This document shows, in pieces, positions 33,204 to 40,814 of a stretch of 64,000 nt of DNA; within the stretch, counting starts at the first letter, position 1, and each line of letters begins with the position of its first letter. The position numbers and the translations under genes are program-made. This DNA comes from Acididesulfobacillus acetoxydans. GTDB taxonomy: Bacteria > Bacillota > Desulfitobacteriia > Desulfitobacteriales > Desulfitobacteriaceae. The stretch lies in NCBI RefSeq assembly GCF_902729405.1, contig NZ_LR746496.1, positions 2,976,001-3,040,000 on the forward strand, in the 5' to 3' direction. The notes under the pieces were generated by a model. It had not been told where the DNA came from. It saw only the letters and a program-made list of their open reading frames with translations, and ran no database searches.

Positions 33204-33742
33204 TTCAGCCTTTCCGCCGCCAGCAAGAGAGCCAGAACCGTTTTCGCGTCCCGGAAACCGCCGCCGCGAGCCCTGGTCACAGCCTCCGCCCAGTCAAGGG
33301 CTTCCACCGCCAAGAACTCATCCTCATCCGGAACGAGGGGGTCCCAAACCAAGTCCCGGGCCAGGTAAAGGTGCATAATTTCGTCCGAGAATCCGGGAGT
33401 TGTGCAGAACGTGCCGAGGGGAACCATAGTTCCCCTGTAACCCGTTTCCTCCCTCAGTTCCCGCTCGGCGCAACTCAAAAGCCCCTCCCCCGGATCCAAC
33501 TTTCCGGCCGGGATCTCCAAGGTCACGTCCCCGATGGGATAGCGGAACTGCCTGACAAGCAAAACCCTCTCCTCCAACCGGGCCACAATCCCCACGGCTC
33601 CCGGATGCCTGACCACTTCCCGGGTCGTTTTCCCCCCCTGGGGCAGGCGGACCGTATCCCGTTCCAAACGCAGCATGCGTCCTTGAAAGACAACTTCCCG
33701 GCTGATTCTCTCTTCACGTAAATCGGTGTCGCTCTTTTTCAT
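33200..33742 (-). CDS. nudF: ADP-ribose pyrophosphatase (Nudix)
   Basis: Hydrolyses ADP-ribose to AMP and ribose 5-phosphate. The Nudix box is intact: GKLDPGEGLLSCAERELREE followed by TGY. VGIVARLEERVLLVRQFRYP and VTLEIPAGK fit the ADPR-specific subgroup, and TTPGFSDEIMHLYLA is the conserved C-terminal loop. 180 residues. It overlaps the oxidoreductase gamma gene (TCATGA) and the EndoQ-like gene, so it is translationally coupled at both ends although functionally unrelated to the upstream operon. Confidence 0.93.
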   Translation of the reverse strand: MKKSDTDLREERISREVVFQGRMLRLERDTVRLPQGGKTTREVVRHPGAVGIVARLEERVLLVRQFRYPIGDVTLEIPAGKLDPGEGLLSCAERELREETGYRGTMVPLGTFCTTPGFSDEIMHLYLARDLVWDPLVPDEDEFLAVEALDWAEAVTRARGGGFRDAKTVLALLLAAERLK

Positions 33743-34281
33743 GATTGAGCCAACTCAACTCCCAATTCTAAAGCCTGCCGATTCAGCGGAATTAACTTGT
33801 GCCGATGCTCGGGCAGCACTTTCTTCAGGGCCCCCACCACGGAGTCGAGACTCACGGCCCCCGTGATTGCCACGAAAGCGCCGACCAGAATCATATTGGC
33901 CACGCGGGAATTGCCGAACTTCTCCTGGGCCAGATTGTCCACCGGGAGTTTCAGGACCCGCAGGTCCGTCCTTTGCGGTTCGACCTTCACGAGAGAGGAA
34001 TTAAGCAAGAGCAGCCCGCCAGGTTTGACGTTCCCTTCGAATTTTTCCAAAGAAGGCCGGTTGAGAACAAAAAGGGTATCGGGTTCGTCAATCAAAGGGG
34101 AACTCACCGGGGTATCCGACAAGGTCACGGAACAGTTGGCCGTTCCTCCCCGCATCTCCGGACCATAAGAAGGAATCCAGCTTACCTGCTTGTTCTCCTC
34201 CATCCCGGCATAAGCCAGAAGCTGCCCCATGGACATGACTCCTTGGCCGCCAAAACCGGCCAAAATAATTTCCTGCAACAT
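33739..34281 (-). CDS. 2-oxoacid:ferredoxin oxidoreductase, gamma subunit
   Basis: Gamma subunit of a four-subunit VOR/KOR-type oxidoreductase. ILAGFGGQGVMSMGQLLAYA at the N-terminus and SYGPEMRGGTANCSVTLSD are diagnostic. 180 residues. It overlaps the beta gene (TGATG). In context with bcd and buk it most likely serves branched-chain 2-oxoacids (VOR, from valine, leucine and isoleucine), making acyl-CoA, CO2 and reduced ferredoxin; 2-oxoglutarate remains possible. Confidence 0.92.
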   Translation of the reverse strand: MLQEIILAGFGGQGVMSMGQLLAYAGMEENKQVSWIPSYGPEMRGGTANCSVTLSDTPVSSPLIDEPDTLFVLNRPSLEKFEGNVKPGGLLLLNSSLVKVEPQRTDLRVLKLPVDNLAQEKFGNSRVANMILVGAFVAITGAVSLDSVVGALKKVLPEHRHKLIPLNRQALELGVELAQS

Positions 34282-35030
34282 CAGGCCTTCACCTCCTCAG
34301 GTGCTTTCTGTACACCCAGGGGATAATAGGGAATCATGTTATCCTTGAGCCACTCCAAAGCCTTGAGCGGAGTCAGGCCCCAGTTCGTCGGACAGCTGGA
34401 GAGGACCTCGACCATGGCAAACCCTTTGCGTTCCAGCTGAACCTGAAAAGCAGTCTTAACGGCCTTTTTCGCTTTCGCCACTTCCTGCGGATTATGCACC
34501 GAAACGCGGGCGATGTAGGCCGCCCCCGGCATCGTAGCCAGAATCTCGGACATCCGGATGGGGTAACCCTGCACCTCCGGATCGCGTCCGTTTGGGGCCG
34601 TTGTCGCTGTCTGCCCAATCAGAGTCGTGGGGGCCATCTGTCCCCCGGTCATGCCGTAAATCGCATTATTGACGAAGATGGTGGTAATCTTCTCCCCCCG
34701 GGCCGCGGCGTGAATGATCTCGGCCGTTCCGATAGCTGCCAGATCTCCGTCTCCCTGATAGGTAAACACCACTTTATCGGGATGAACCCGCTTGATCCCC
34801 GTGGCCACCGCCGGAGCGCGCCCATGGGCCGCTTCGTACATATCCACATTAAAATAGTTATAAGCGAGCACTGAGCAACCTACGGGAGCGATGCCGATGG
34901 TCTCTTCCCTCACACCGAGTTCGTCGATAACTTCCGCCACCAAGCGGTGAATAATTCCGTGCGTACACCCGGGGCAATAATGCGTCTTGGCTGGGGTCAG
35001 GGACTTTGGCCTTTCAAACACCGTAATCAT
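34281..35030 (-). CDS. 2-oxoacid:ferredoxin oxidoreductase, beta (TPP-binding) subunit
   Basis: Carries thiamine diphosphate: [15 protein letters not shown] near the N-terminus, [18 protein letters not shown], the TPP motif [20 protein letters not shown] (GDG to N) and [20 protein letters not shown]. 249 residues, typical. AAGGAGG lies before the ATG. It is coupled to the alpha and gamma genes by short overlaps, ensuring matched subunit synthesis. Confidence 0.94.
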   Translation of the reverse strand: MITVFERPKSLTPAKTHYCPGCTHGIIHRLVAEVIDELGVREETIGIAPVGCSVLAYNYFNVDMYEAAHGRAPAVATGIKRVHPDKVVFTYQGDGDLAAIGTAEIIHAAARGEKITTIFVNNAIYGMTGGQMAPTTLIGQTATTAPNGRDPEVQGYPIRMSEILATMPGAAYIARVSVHNPQEVAKAKKAVKTAFQVQLERKGFAMVEVLSSCPTNWGLTPLKALEWLKDNMIPYYPLGVQKAPEEVKA

Positions 35031-36097
35031 GCCGATCGTCCTCCTTCCTGCACCAACTCTGTGATCTTAGAGACGACTGCCCGAGTCGTGGGAACCATCC
35101 CCCCGGCACGTCCATAGAAGTGAACGGGTACTTTAAATTCGAGGTTGTAGCGCACATCTTCAACCAATTGACCCATGCTCATTTCCACCGTCAGGACCGA
35201 CTTCGCCTGCCTGCAAGCCGCCTGGATCTCCGCTTTCGGAAAGGGGAAAAGAGTGATGGGCCTGAACAAACCGGCTTTAATCCCCTGCTGCCGAGCCTGA
35301 TCCACTGCCGCTTTGCACACGCGGGCCGAGGAGCCGTACCCGACCAGGACAATTTCGGCGTCATCCGTGTAATAGCTCTCCGAGCGTGTCTCCTCCTCCG
35401 CCATCTGGGCGTACTTGGCTTGGAGTTTTAGATTGTGTTCTTCCAGTTCCAGCGGATTGAGGTAGAGAGAATTGATGATATTGGGCTCGCGTCCTTTGGC
35501 TCCCCGGGCCGCCCAGGGTTTGGACGGCAGTTTGTCCGGATCGATCATCTCGGGGAACTCCACCGGCTCCATCATTTGCCCCAGAGTTCCGTCTCCGAGA
35601 ATCATTACGGGGTTGCGGTATTTATCCGCCAGGGCGAAAGCCAGACCCATTAAGTCCACCATCTCCTGGATACTGGCGGGAGCGAGGACCAGAAGCCGGT
35701 AATCGCCGTGCCCTCCGCCTTTTACCGCTTGAAAGTAGTCGGATTGCCCCGGCTGAATACTGCCCAAGCCCGGGCCGCCCCGTTGCATGTTGACGATAAC
35801 ACAGGGTAATTCGGCACCCGCGATATAGGAAATACCCTCCATCTTCAGGCTGACGCCCGGGGAAGAGGAAGAGGTCATAACGCGCGCACCCGCGCCGGCC
35901 GCCCCGTAAACCATATTGATTGCCGCCACTTCCGACTCCGCCTGCAGAAAGACTCCCCCGATTTCGGGCAGGCGCTTGGCCAAATAATGCGGAAGTTCGC
36001 TCTGCGGAGTAATCGGATAGCCGAAGAAAAAGCGGCAGCCGGCCCGGATCGCCGCCTCACCGAGTGCCTCATTCCCTTTCATCAGGACCTTAGCCAT
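35027..36097 (-). CDS. 2-oxoacid:ferredoxin oxidoreductase, alpha subunit (VorB-like)
   Basis: The alpha subunit forms the substrate/CoA domains. [20 protein letters not shown] and [20 protein letters not shown] are the Pyr-domain start, then [40 protein letters not shown] and a C-terminal [20 protein letters not shown] segment. 356 residues, the length I associate with VorB/KorA. The ATG follows GGGAGGAG. Substrate assignment as branched-chain oxoacid rests on the neighbouring leucine dehydrogenase and butyrate kinase. Confidence 0.92.
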   Translation of the reverse strand: MAKVLMKGNEALGEAAIRAGCRFFFGYPITPQSELPHYLAKRLPEIGGVFLQAESEVAAINMVYGAAGAGARVMTSSSSPGVSLKMEGISYIAGAELPCVIVNMQRGGPGLGSIQPGQSDYFQAVKGGGHGDYRLLVLAPASIQEMVDLMGLAFALADKYRNPVMILGDGTLGQMMEPVEFPEMIDPDKLPSKPWAARGAKGREPNIINSLYLNPLELEEHNLKLQAKYAQMAEEETRSESYYTDDAEIVLVGYGSSARVCKAAVDQARQQGIKAGLFRPITLFPFPKAEIQAACRQAKSVLTVEMSMGQLVEDVRYNLEFKVPVHFYGRAGGMVPTTRAVVSKITELVQEGGRSA

Positions 36098-36311
36098 GGT
36101 TTTTCTCCTCCCTTCGCACTGTAATCACCACATCGGGACACATCCGGGCACAAAACGCGCAGGATATACAGCTGTCCTGATCGATGACCGTCGCCGGATA
36201 GAACCCCATGGAGTTCAGGTGATCGGCCATAACGATGATCCCTTTCGGACACGCGGCCTTGCACAGTTCGCACCCTTTGCAGCGTTCTTCATCAAACTCT
36301 ACCTTCAGCAT
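36090..36311 (-). CDS. 2-oxoacid:ferredoxin oxidoreductase, delta (2[4Fe-4S] ferredoxin) subunit
   Basis: A 73-residue two-cluster ferredoxin: CKGCELCKAACPKG and CISCAFCARMCPDV give two complete CxxCxxCxxxCP motifs. It accepts electrons from the TPP subunit and passes them to soluble ferredoxin. First gene of the delta-alpha-beta-gamma order, with a GGAAGGAGGG ribosome site and an 8-bp overlap into alpha. Confidence 0.94.
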   Translation of the reverse strand: MLKVEFDEERCKGCELCKAACPKGIIVMADHLNSMGFYPATVIDQDSCISCAFCARMCPDVVITVRREEKNHG

Positions 36312-36330
36312 GAAAATCCCTCCTTCCTTC

Positions 36331-37065
36331 TCAATGAAAGGGCGGCCCGATTCTGTTTACCTGTCCTTCCTCCGACTCCCAAGGGGGAAGGAGGTAATTC
36401 CTGACCCGTTGCCTGGGACCCGCCGGCCTTTCCCCCTGACTCCAACCCGCGCGTTCGGCCAGCTCTCGCTCCAAGCGCTCGGCCCAGCGTTCCGTCACCC
36501 CCGTCATCAGCACCGGCAAGTCTAAACCCCGTGCCATAGCGTTGACCTGAGCATACCCCGCCAGCAAATCCTCCCATTCCGTCTTCTCACCTAAGTTCGG
36601 ATTGCTGACAATACCGTCAATCCGCAACTGGGAAGCATGCTCGATCTCCAGCCGCAGGGCTTGCAGGCCGGCCGCGTCCCCGGCAAAAGGCCGGTACGGA
36701 TTGATCACCAAAAACATACGATAACCGCGCTTGTGCAAAATCGGGGCAAAAGCGGCCAAAGCCAAAGCACCGGCCGCGTCTCCGCCCACATCGATCAGGA
36801 CTTCCCCCTCCGCGCTGGTCAAAGCGCCCAGTACTCGAGGACTGACCACCGGCAGGTCGGCGTCTTCCCAGTCTCCGTTCGGCATAATCAAATCCACCCC
36901 GGCTTCCGCCAGGAAGGCGCGGGCTTCCCGCGAACGAAAATACGGTTTGACAATGTCCAGGTCGACCACATGTACTCGCTGCCCAGCCGCGGTCAGACTC
37001 ACGGCCCGATTAAGCGCAATCTCCGTTTTGCCGCTGCCGAAATACCCGGTGAAAATCTCAATCAA
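36331..37065 (-). CDS. P-loop ATPase of the MinD/CobB-like type in the oxoacid oxidoreductase operon
   Basis: A 244-residue SIMIBI-class NTPase. Walker A is FTGYFGSGKTEIALNRAV, followed by VHVVDLDIVKPYFRSREARA (deviant switch Asp), EVLIDVGGDAAGALALAAFA (Walker B/switch II) and LVINPYRPFAG. The TTG start follows GAGGCGGGAAG and overlaps the butyrate-kinase-like gene by 8 bp. I know such ATPases next to vor genes in Clostridia but no function for them; a role in cofactor handling or enzyme maturation is only a guess. The C-terminus is Pro/Arg-rich and poorly structured. Confidence 0.82.
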   Translation of the reverse strand: MIEIFTGYFGSGKTEIALNRAVSLTAAGQRVHVVDLDIVKPYFRSREARAFLAEAGVDLIMPNGDWEDADLPVVSPRVLGALTSAEGEVLIDVGGDAAGALALAAFAPILHKRGYRMFLVINPYRPFAGDAAGLQALRLEIEHASQLRIDGIVSNPNLGEKTEWEDLLAGYAQVNAMARGLDLPVLMTGVTERWAERLERELAERAGWSQGERPAGPRQRVRNYLLPPWESEEGQVNRIGPPFH

Positions 37066-37984
37066 GCTTCCCGCCTCTTTCCGCCGCCAAGCGCATGTCG
37101 GTCAACCAAATACGCGCGAGCCCCAAAGCGCGGTCTGCGCCGGGAATCTCCCGAACCGCCGGGTCAGGCGGCAGCCGTTTCTTGATGCGAGCCATTCCCG
37201 AGAGGGAAGCCATTTCCCCCGTGAGAACGATCTTGTCCACCCTCTGCTTAAGCACCGCCCGCATCGCGCCGATCTCTTTAACCACCTGATAAGCCATGAT
37301 CTCTTCCCATTCTTCCGGAGACATCATCCCTTTATAGGCAGCCCAGCCGCCTTCCTCATCCAGGGCCGACTCCAATTGTGCCCGGGTCTTGCCGCCCGTA
37401 AAAGCCCAATGAACGAAGGGTTCCGTCGGCAGGGAACCGCAGAATTTCCAGCCCATGGGCCCCTCGCCATCGCGCGCATTGTTGACATCCAAAAGCCGTC
37501 CGCCGGCATAGGCCGCCACGGACACCCCTTCTCCGAGGCTGGCCACGATGATCCCGGCGGGAAGGTTTTGCCCCGACTCCCGCTCCAGCCGGCAGAGCGC
37601 TGCCTCGTGCGCGATCCGGTCATATATTCCCTTGCGCTTGATGCCGGGAAAACCGGAAACCTGGGCCGACTCCGGCAGGTCCTCTTCCCACCACAGCGGG
37701 ATGGCACAGAGACAAGCGCCAAAAGCCCGCGCCAGCTTGTCAACCCGGCACGAACCGGAAGCGGGACCCCGGAAATCCAGACCCGAAACGAGGACAACCC
37801 GCAAGGCGCTCACGCCCAAACCGCCCAGCCAGCCCTCGCAGGCCGCCCGCAGCGCGTCCGGATCTGTGTTCTGACCCCCTGCCGCGGGGCCGTACGGAGG
37901 GAAACACCGGGACTCAAGGCGTTCTTCGCCCCGCCAAAGCGTCAATTCAATCCCCTTGACTTGTTCCACCCATGTCAGAAACAC
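37058..37984 (-). CDS. Butyrate-kinase paralogue lacking catalytic residues
   Basis: This 308-residue protein aligns along its second half with the butyrate kinase encoded 1.5 kb away: GRLLDVNNARDGEGP versus GRIVDVSNANHGGP, CGSLPTEPFVHWAF versus SGSLPARELLHLCF, and MAYQVVKEIGAMRAVL versus MAYQIAKEIGAMAAVL. Key residues are lost. The N-terminal phosphate-binding NPGSTSTK is absent, HLGGG is SLGEG (catalytic His to Ser), the Arg in ERSGSLP is Phe (KFCGSLP), and YTGG is LTGE. It is probably not a kinase. The GTG start follows GGAG by 9 nt. It overlaps the ATPase gene, suggesting the two act together. Confidence 0.75.
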   Translation of the reverse strand: MFLTWVEQVKGIELTLWRGEERLESRCFPPYGPAAGGQNTDPDALRAACEGWLGGLGVSALRVVLVSGLDFRGPASGSCRVDKLARAFGACLCAIPLWWEEDLPESAQVSGFPGIKRKGIYDRIAHEAALCRLERESGQNLPAGIIVASLGEGVSVAAYAGGRLLDVNNARDGEGPMGWKFCGSLPTEPFVHWAFTGGKTRAQLESALDEEGGWAAYKGMMSPEEWEEIMAYQVVKEIGAMRAVLKQRVDKIVLTGEMASLSGMARIKKRLPPDPAVREIPGADRALGLARIWLTDMRLAAERGGKLD

Positions 37985-38130
37985 AGCCCAGCACTCCGTC
38001 CTTTAAGATTATACACCGGATGACCCCGTAAATCGAATCTCAATTCGAGCGGGCCTTCATATCCTCCCGCCGGTCCTCCGGACGAGTCCCCGGGGCCTCC
38101 AAGGAGAAGGTTCGGTTTCCCGCCTCAGCC

Positions 38131-39198
38131 TTAGCGCAGGAAAGTATTGCTCACCTTGCCGATTTTGGCGATTCTTTCTTCCGCCATGCGATCGGCTGCC
38201 TTATAGGTCGGGATATGGTCCCGTTTGGCGATGGCAATCACCCTGGCCACATTGTCGTAGACCGTCTCGACTTTCTTCAAAGCGCGCTCGGCGTTATACC
38301 CTTCGAGTTCGTCCGCAACGTTAATAACACCCCCGGCATTGATCACATAATCCGGAGCGTAAAGGATTCCCTTTTCATAGAGTTCATCTCCATGGCGATC
38401 CTCTTTGAGGACATTGTTGGCAGCTCCCGCCACCACCTGGCATTTAAGCTGGGGAATGGTGTCGTCATTAATCACTGCTCCCAAAGCGCAGGGAGCGAAA
38501 ATATCGCACTTAACCCCGAAAATCTCCTCCGGACGCACCGCCGTCGCCACAAATTCGCGGGCTACGCGTTTCACGGCCTCGCTGTTGATATCCGTAACGA
38601 TCAGCTTCGCCCCTTCGTCCGTGAGGTGTTTGGCCAGGTAATAGCCCACATGCCCCAGACCCTGGATAGCTACGGTCTTTCCTTCTAAGGAGTCTGAGCC
38701 GAAAGCCTCCTTGGCGGCGGCTTTCATACCGCGATAGACGCCCAAAGCCGTGAGAGGGGAAGGATCTCCGGATGCTCCGTAAGATGAGGAAATACCGGTG
38801 ACAAACTTGGTTTCCGTGTGAATCCAGTCCATATCCTGAACGTTGGTTCCCACATCTTCCGCGGTGATGTAGCGCCCGTTGAGAGACTGAACGTAACGTC
38901 CAAAGGCCCTGAACAGTTCCTCGGACTTCTGGGTGCGAGAATCACCCATGATGACGGCTTTCCCTCCACCCAGGTTAAGGCCCGCGGCAGCATTCTTGTA
39001 GGTCATCCCTCTGGCCAGCCGCAGGGCGTCGAGAATGGCATCTTCCTCACTGGCATAATTCCACATGCGTGTTCCGCCCAAGGCAGGTCCCAAAGTCGTA
39101 TCATGAATACAGATGACGGCTTTCAGGCCGGATGTGTTATCCTGGCAGAGAACAAGTTGTTCATAGTCGTACTTTTCCATATACTCGAAAGTTGTCAT
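38131..39198 (-). CDS. bcd: Branched-chain amino acid (leucine/valine) dehydrogenase
   Basis: NAD-dependent oxidative deamination of leucine, valine and isoleucine to 2-oxoacids, the step before the oxoacid oxidoreductase. Substrate-binding lobe: [20 protein letters not shown] and [16 protein letters not shown] (catalytic Lys region), with [15 protein letters not shown]. Rossmann lobe: [44 protein letters not shown] and [16 protein letters not shown]. 355 residues, typical of leucine dehydrogenase. It lies between buk and the kinase paralogue, as bcd precedes the dehydrogenase genes in the Bacillus bkd operon. Confidence 0.95.
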   Translation of the reverse strand: MTTFEYMEKYDYEQLVLCQDNTSGLKAVICIHDTTLGPALGGTRMWNYASEEDAILDALRLARGMTYKNAAAGLNLGGGKAVIMGDSRTQKSEELFRAFGRYVQSLNGRYITAEDVGTNVQDMDWIHTETKFVTGISSSYGASGDPSPLTALGVYRGMKAAAKEAFGSDSLEGKTVAIQGLGHVGYYLAKHLTDEGAKLIVTDINSEAVKRVAREFVATAVRPEEIFGVKCDIFAPCALGAVINDDTIPQLKCQVVAGAANNVLKEDRHGDELYEKGILYAPDYVINAGGVINVADELEGYNAERALKKVETVYDNVARVIAIAKRDHIPTYKAADRMAEERIAKIGKVSNTFLR

Positions 39199-39240
39199 GT
39201 CTGATTACTTCCTTTCTTTTCTTTCTCTTTACCCTGTCGC

Positions 39241-39435
39241 TTCCGCAGACCTCGCTTCGGTAAACGCGGGTTTACTTCGGCAACTCGGCTTGCCCCAGCA
39301 GACGCAGTTTTGCTTCAGTAACGCATGGGTTTACTTTGGTGAACGCCGGTTGGTTCCGATAAACGCGGGCTTATTTGGGCATACACCGGCATCCCACGGG
39401 TTTGTTCCGGTGAAGACGGGTTTGCTTCAGTAGAC
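39241..39435. repeat. Degenerate ~20-bp tandem array between bcd and buk
   Basis: Eight or nine diverged units of 18-21 bp (one longer), such as CTTCGGTAAACGCGGGTTTA, CTTTGGTGAACGCCGGTTGG and TTCCGATAAACGCGGGCTTA, fill the gap between bcd and buk and run into the last codons of buk. No gene or terminator is visible in it. Confidence 0.75.
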
Positions 39436-40482
39436 GCGTGCCTCTTCTTTTCCGCTCAAGACCCGGTAAGCTCCCTCCGCCAAAGCAGCCAGTTCGTCTT
39501 CACCCGGCAGCCGGAAAGCAGGGGCTAAAGAACCGACGTACTCCTGTATCAAGCCCAACAAAAGCTCCGAATGCGCCAGACCCCCTGTGTAAATAAGGCC
39601 GTCAATTTGCGGGAGAACCGCAGCCATGGCGCCGATTTCTTTAGCAATTTGGTAGGCCATAGCCCGAAAAATCCGTCCGGCCTCCTCATCCCCCTGCTCA
39701 ATGCGTTTTTCTATCTCTTGACCGGCATTGGTCCCCAAGTAGCCGAGCAGTCCGGACTTGCCATTGATCTGCCTTCTCAACTCCATTTCCCCATACCGGC
39801 CGGAAAAACAAAGATGCAGAAGTTCTCGCGCCGGCAGGCTACCGGAGCGTTCGGGAGAAAAAGGCCCTCCATGATTGGCATTGCTCACATCGACGATTCG
39901 CCCCTCTTTGACAGCGACGACGCTGATTCCCCCTCCCAGATGAACTGCGACAAAGTGACAAGTTTGCAACGGCCTGCCCAGTTCGGCGGCACAGCGGAGA
40001 ATCGCCCGGCGGATGTTCAAAGCGTGCAGGAAACTGACGCGGGGAAGCTCGGGCCGGCCGGAGAAACGCGCCCAATCTTCCAATTCGTCTACCGACGGAG
40101 GGTCGACGACAAAAGCCGAGATCCCGGCCCTGTCCGCCAGAGCCTTGGCCAGCACCGCACCGAGATTGGAAGCGTGTTCGCCGTTTTTGGCCGTCAGCAG
40201 ATGCTCGAGCATTTTGGCGTTGACCGCGTAGGTCCCGCTGGGAACCGGATCGAGAAGTCCGCCCCGCGCTGCCACCGCAGACAGTTTGTCCGGGCTCAGT
40301 CCCTGTCGGGAGAGAAAACCCTCCACCGCCCGGCGGCGCATCTCCTTTTGGTCCATGACATTCCGAAACCGGCGCATTTCCTCGGGCGCGTGCTGCAAAG
40401 TGTCGACTGCCAGCAGCTCGCTGTTCCGGCTGAGACCGACTTTGGTCGAGGTTGAACCCGGGTTGATCACCAATAGATACAT
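39427..40482 (-). CDS. buk: Butyrate / branched-chain fatty acid kinase
   Basis: Phosphorylates butyrate, isobutyrate or isovalerate, or in catabolism makes ATP from the acyl phosphate. The acetokinase-family pattern is intact: LVINPGSTSTKVGLSRN, VAVHLGGGISVVAVKEGRIV, SNANHGGPFSPERSGSLPAR and DGLIYTGGLAHSELL. The ATG at 40482 (351 aa) follows AAGGGG by 5 nt; the frame stays open upstream to 40566 but that stretch contains the sigma-54 promoter. First gene of the operon. No phosphotransbutyrylase (ptb) gene is present in the window, so acyl-CoA to acyl phosphate must be made elsewhere. Confidence 0.95.
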   Translation of the reverse strand: MYLLVINPGSTSTKVGLSRNSELLAVDTLQHAPEEMRRFRNVMDQKEMRRRAVEGFLSRQGLSPDKLSAVAARGGLLDPVPSGTYAVNAKMLEHLLTAKNGEHASNLGAVLAKALADRAGISAFVVDPPSVDELEDWARFSGRPELPRVSFLHALNIRRAILRCAAELGRPLQTCHFVAVHLGGGISVVAVKEGRIVDVSNANHGGPFSPERSGSLPARELLHLCFSGRYGEMELRRQINGKSGLLGYLGTNAGQEIEKRIEQGDEEAGRIFRAMAYQIAKEIGAMAAVLPQIDGLIYTGGLAHSELLLGLIQEYVGSLAPAFRLPGEDELAALAEGAYRVLSGKEEARVY

Positions 40483-40549
40483 GTCTGCCCCTTCGTTTTC
40501 ACGACACCGTGCCGTGGTAGTGCTCTCTCGCTGTTCCGCTTTTTTCTCA

Positions 40550-40565
40550 TGCAAGATAGATGCCA
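40550..40565 (-). promoter_or_regulatory. Sigma-54 promoter of the buk-bcd-vor operon
   Basis: The minus strand reads TGGCATCTATCTTGCA, a full -24/-12 sigma-54 promoter (TGGCAY-N5-TTGCA) with exact spacing. A transcript would start near 40538, about 55 nt before buk. A sigma-54 activator gene is adjacent and paired dyads lie about 110 bp upstream. Confidence 0.85.
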
Positions 40566-40663
40566 AAACTCGGGGCAGAGGTAAAACTTTCGAATTGTCT
40601 GATTTAATGCCCTCTCCCGCCTCCTATCCCGTCCTGTCGATAAACGTAGGGGCCCGGTTGGTC

Positions 40664-40695
40664 TGCAATTCCTTGCGTATCATGCAATATATTGC
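40664..40695. promoter_or_regulatory. Tandem dyads upstream of the sigma-54 promoter, likely activator-binding sites
   Basis: Two copies of TGCAA-N4-TTGC (TGCAATTCCTTGC at 40664 and TGCAATATATTGC at 40683) lie 19 bp apart, close to two helical turns. They are 100-130 bp upstream of the -24 element, where sigma-54 activators usually bind. Both lie between the activator gene and its presumed target operon. Confidence 0.65.
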
Positions 40696-40814
40696 CTGCT
40701 ATAATTTGCCCGCCGCGGGGCGGTTTTAAGCAGGGGGCGAGCCGCAAAACCCACCAACATGCGGGAACATCGTCCCGAGCATCGTCTTCTGAGCGGGCCC
40801 GTGTCATCAACTGT

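Noticed and set aside
36731-38023. 430-codon open frame on the plus strand
   Set aside because: Antisense to the P-loop ATPase and the butyrate-kinase paralogue; composition is typical of a shadow frame and no ribosome site was seen.
40681-40696. AGGCAATATATTGCA on the minus strand as a second sigma-54 promoter
   Set aside because: The GG to GC spacing is one base short, which sigma-54 does not tolerate; it is better read as one of the two dyads.
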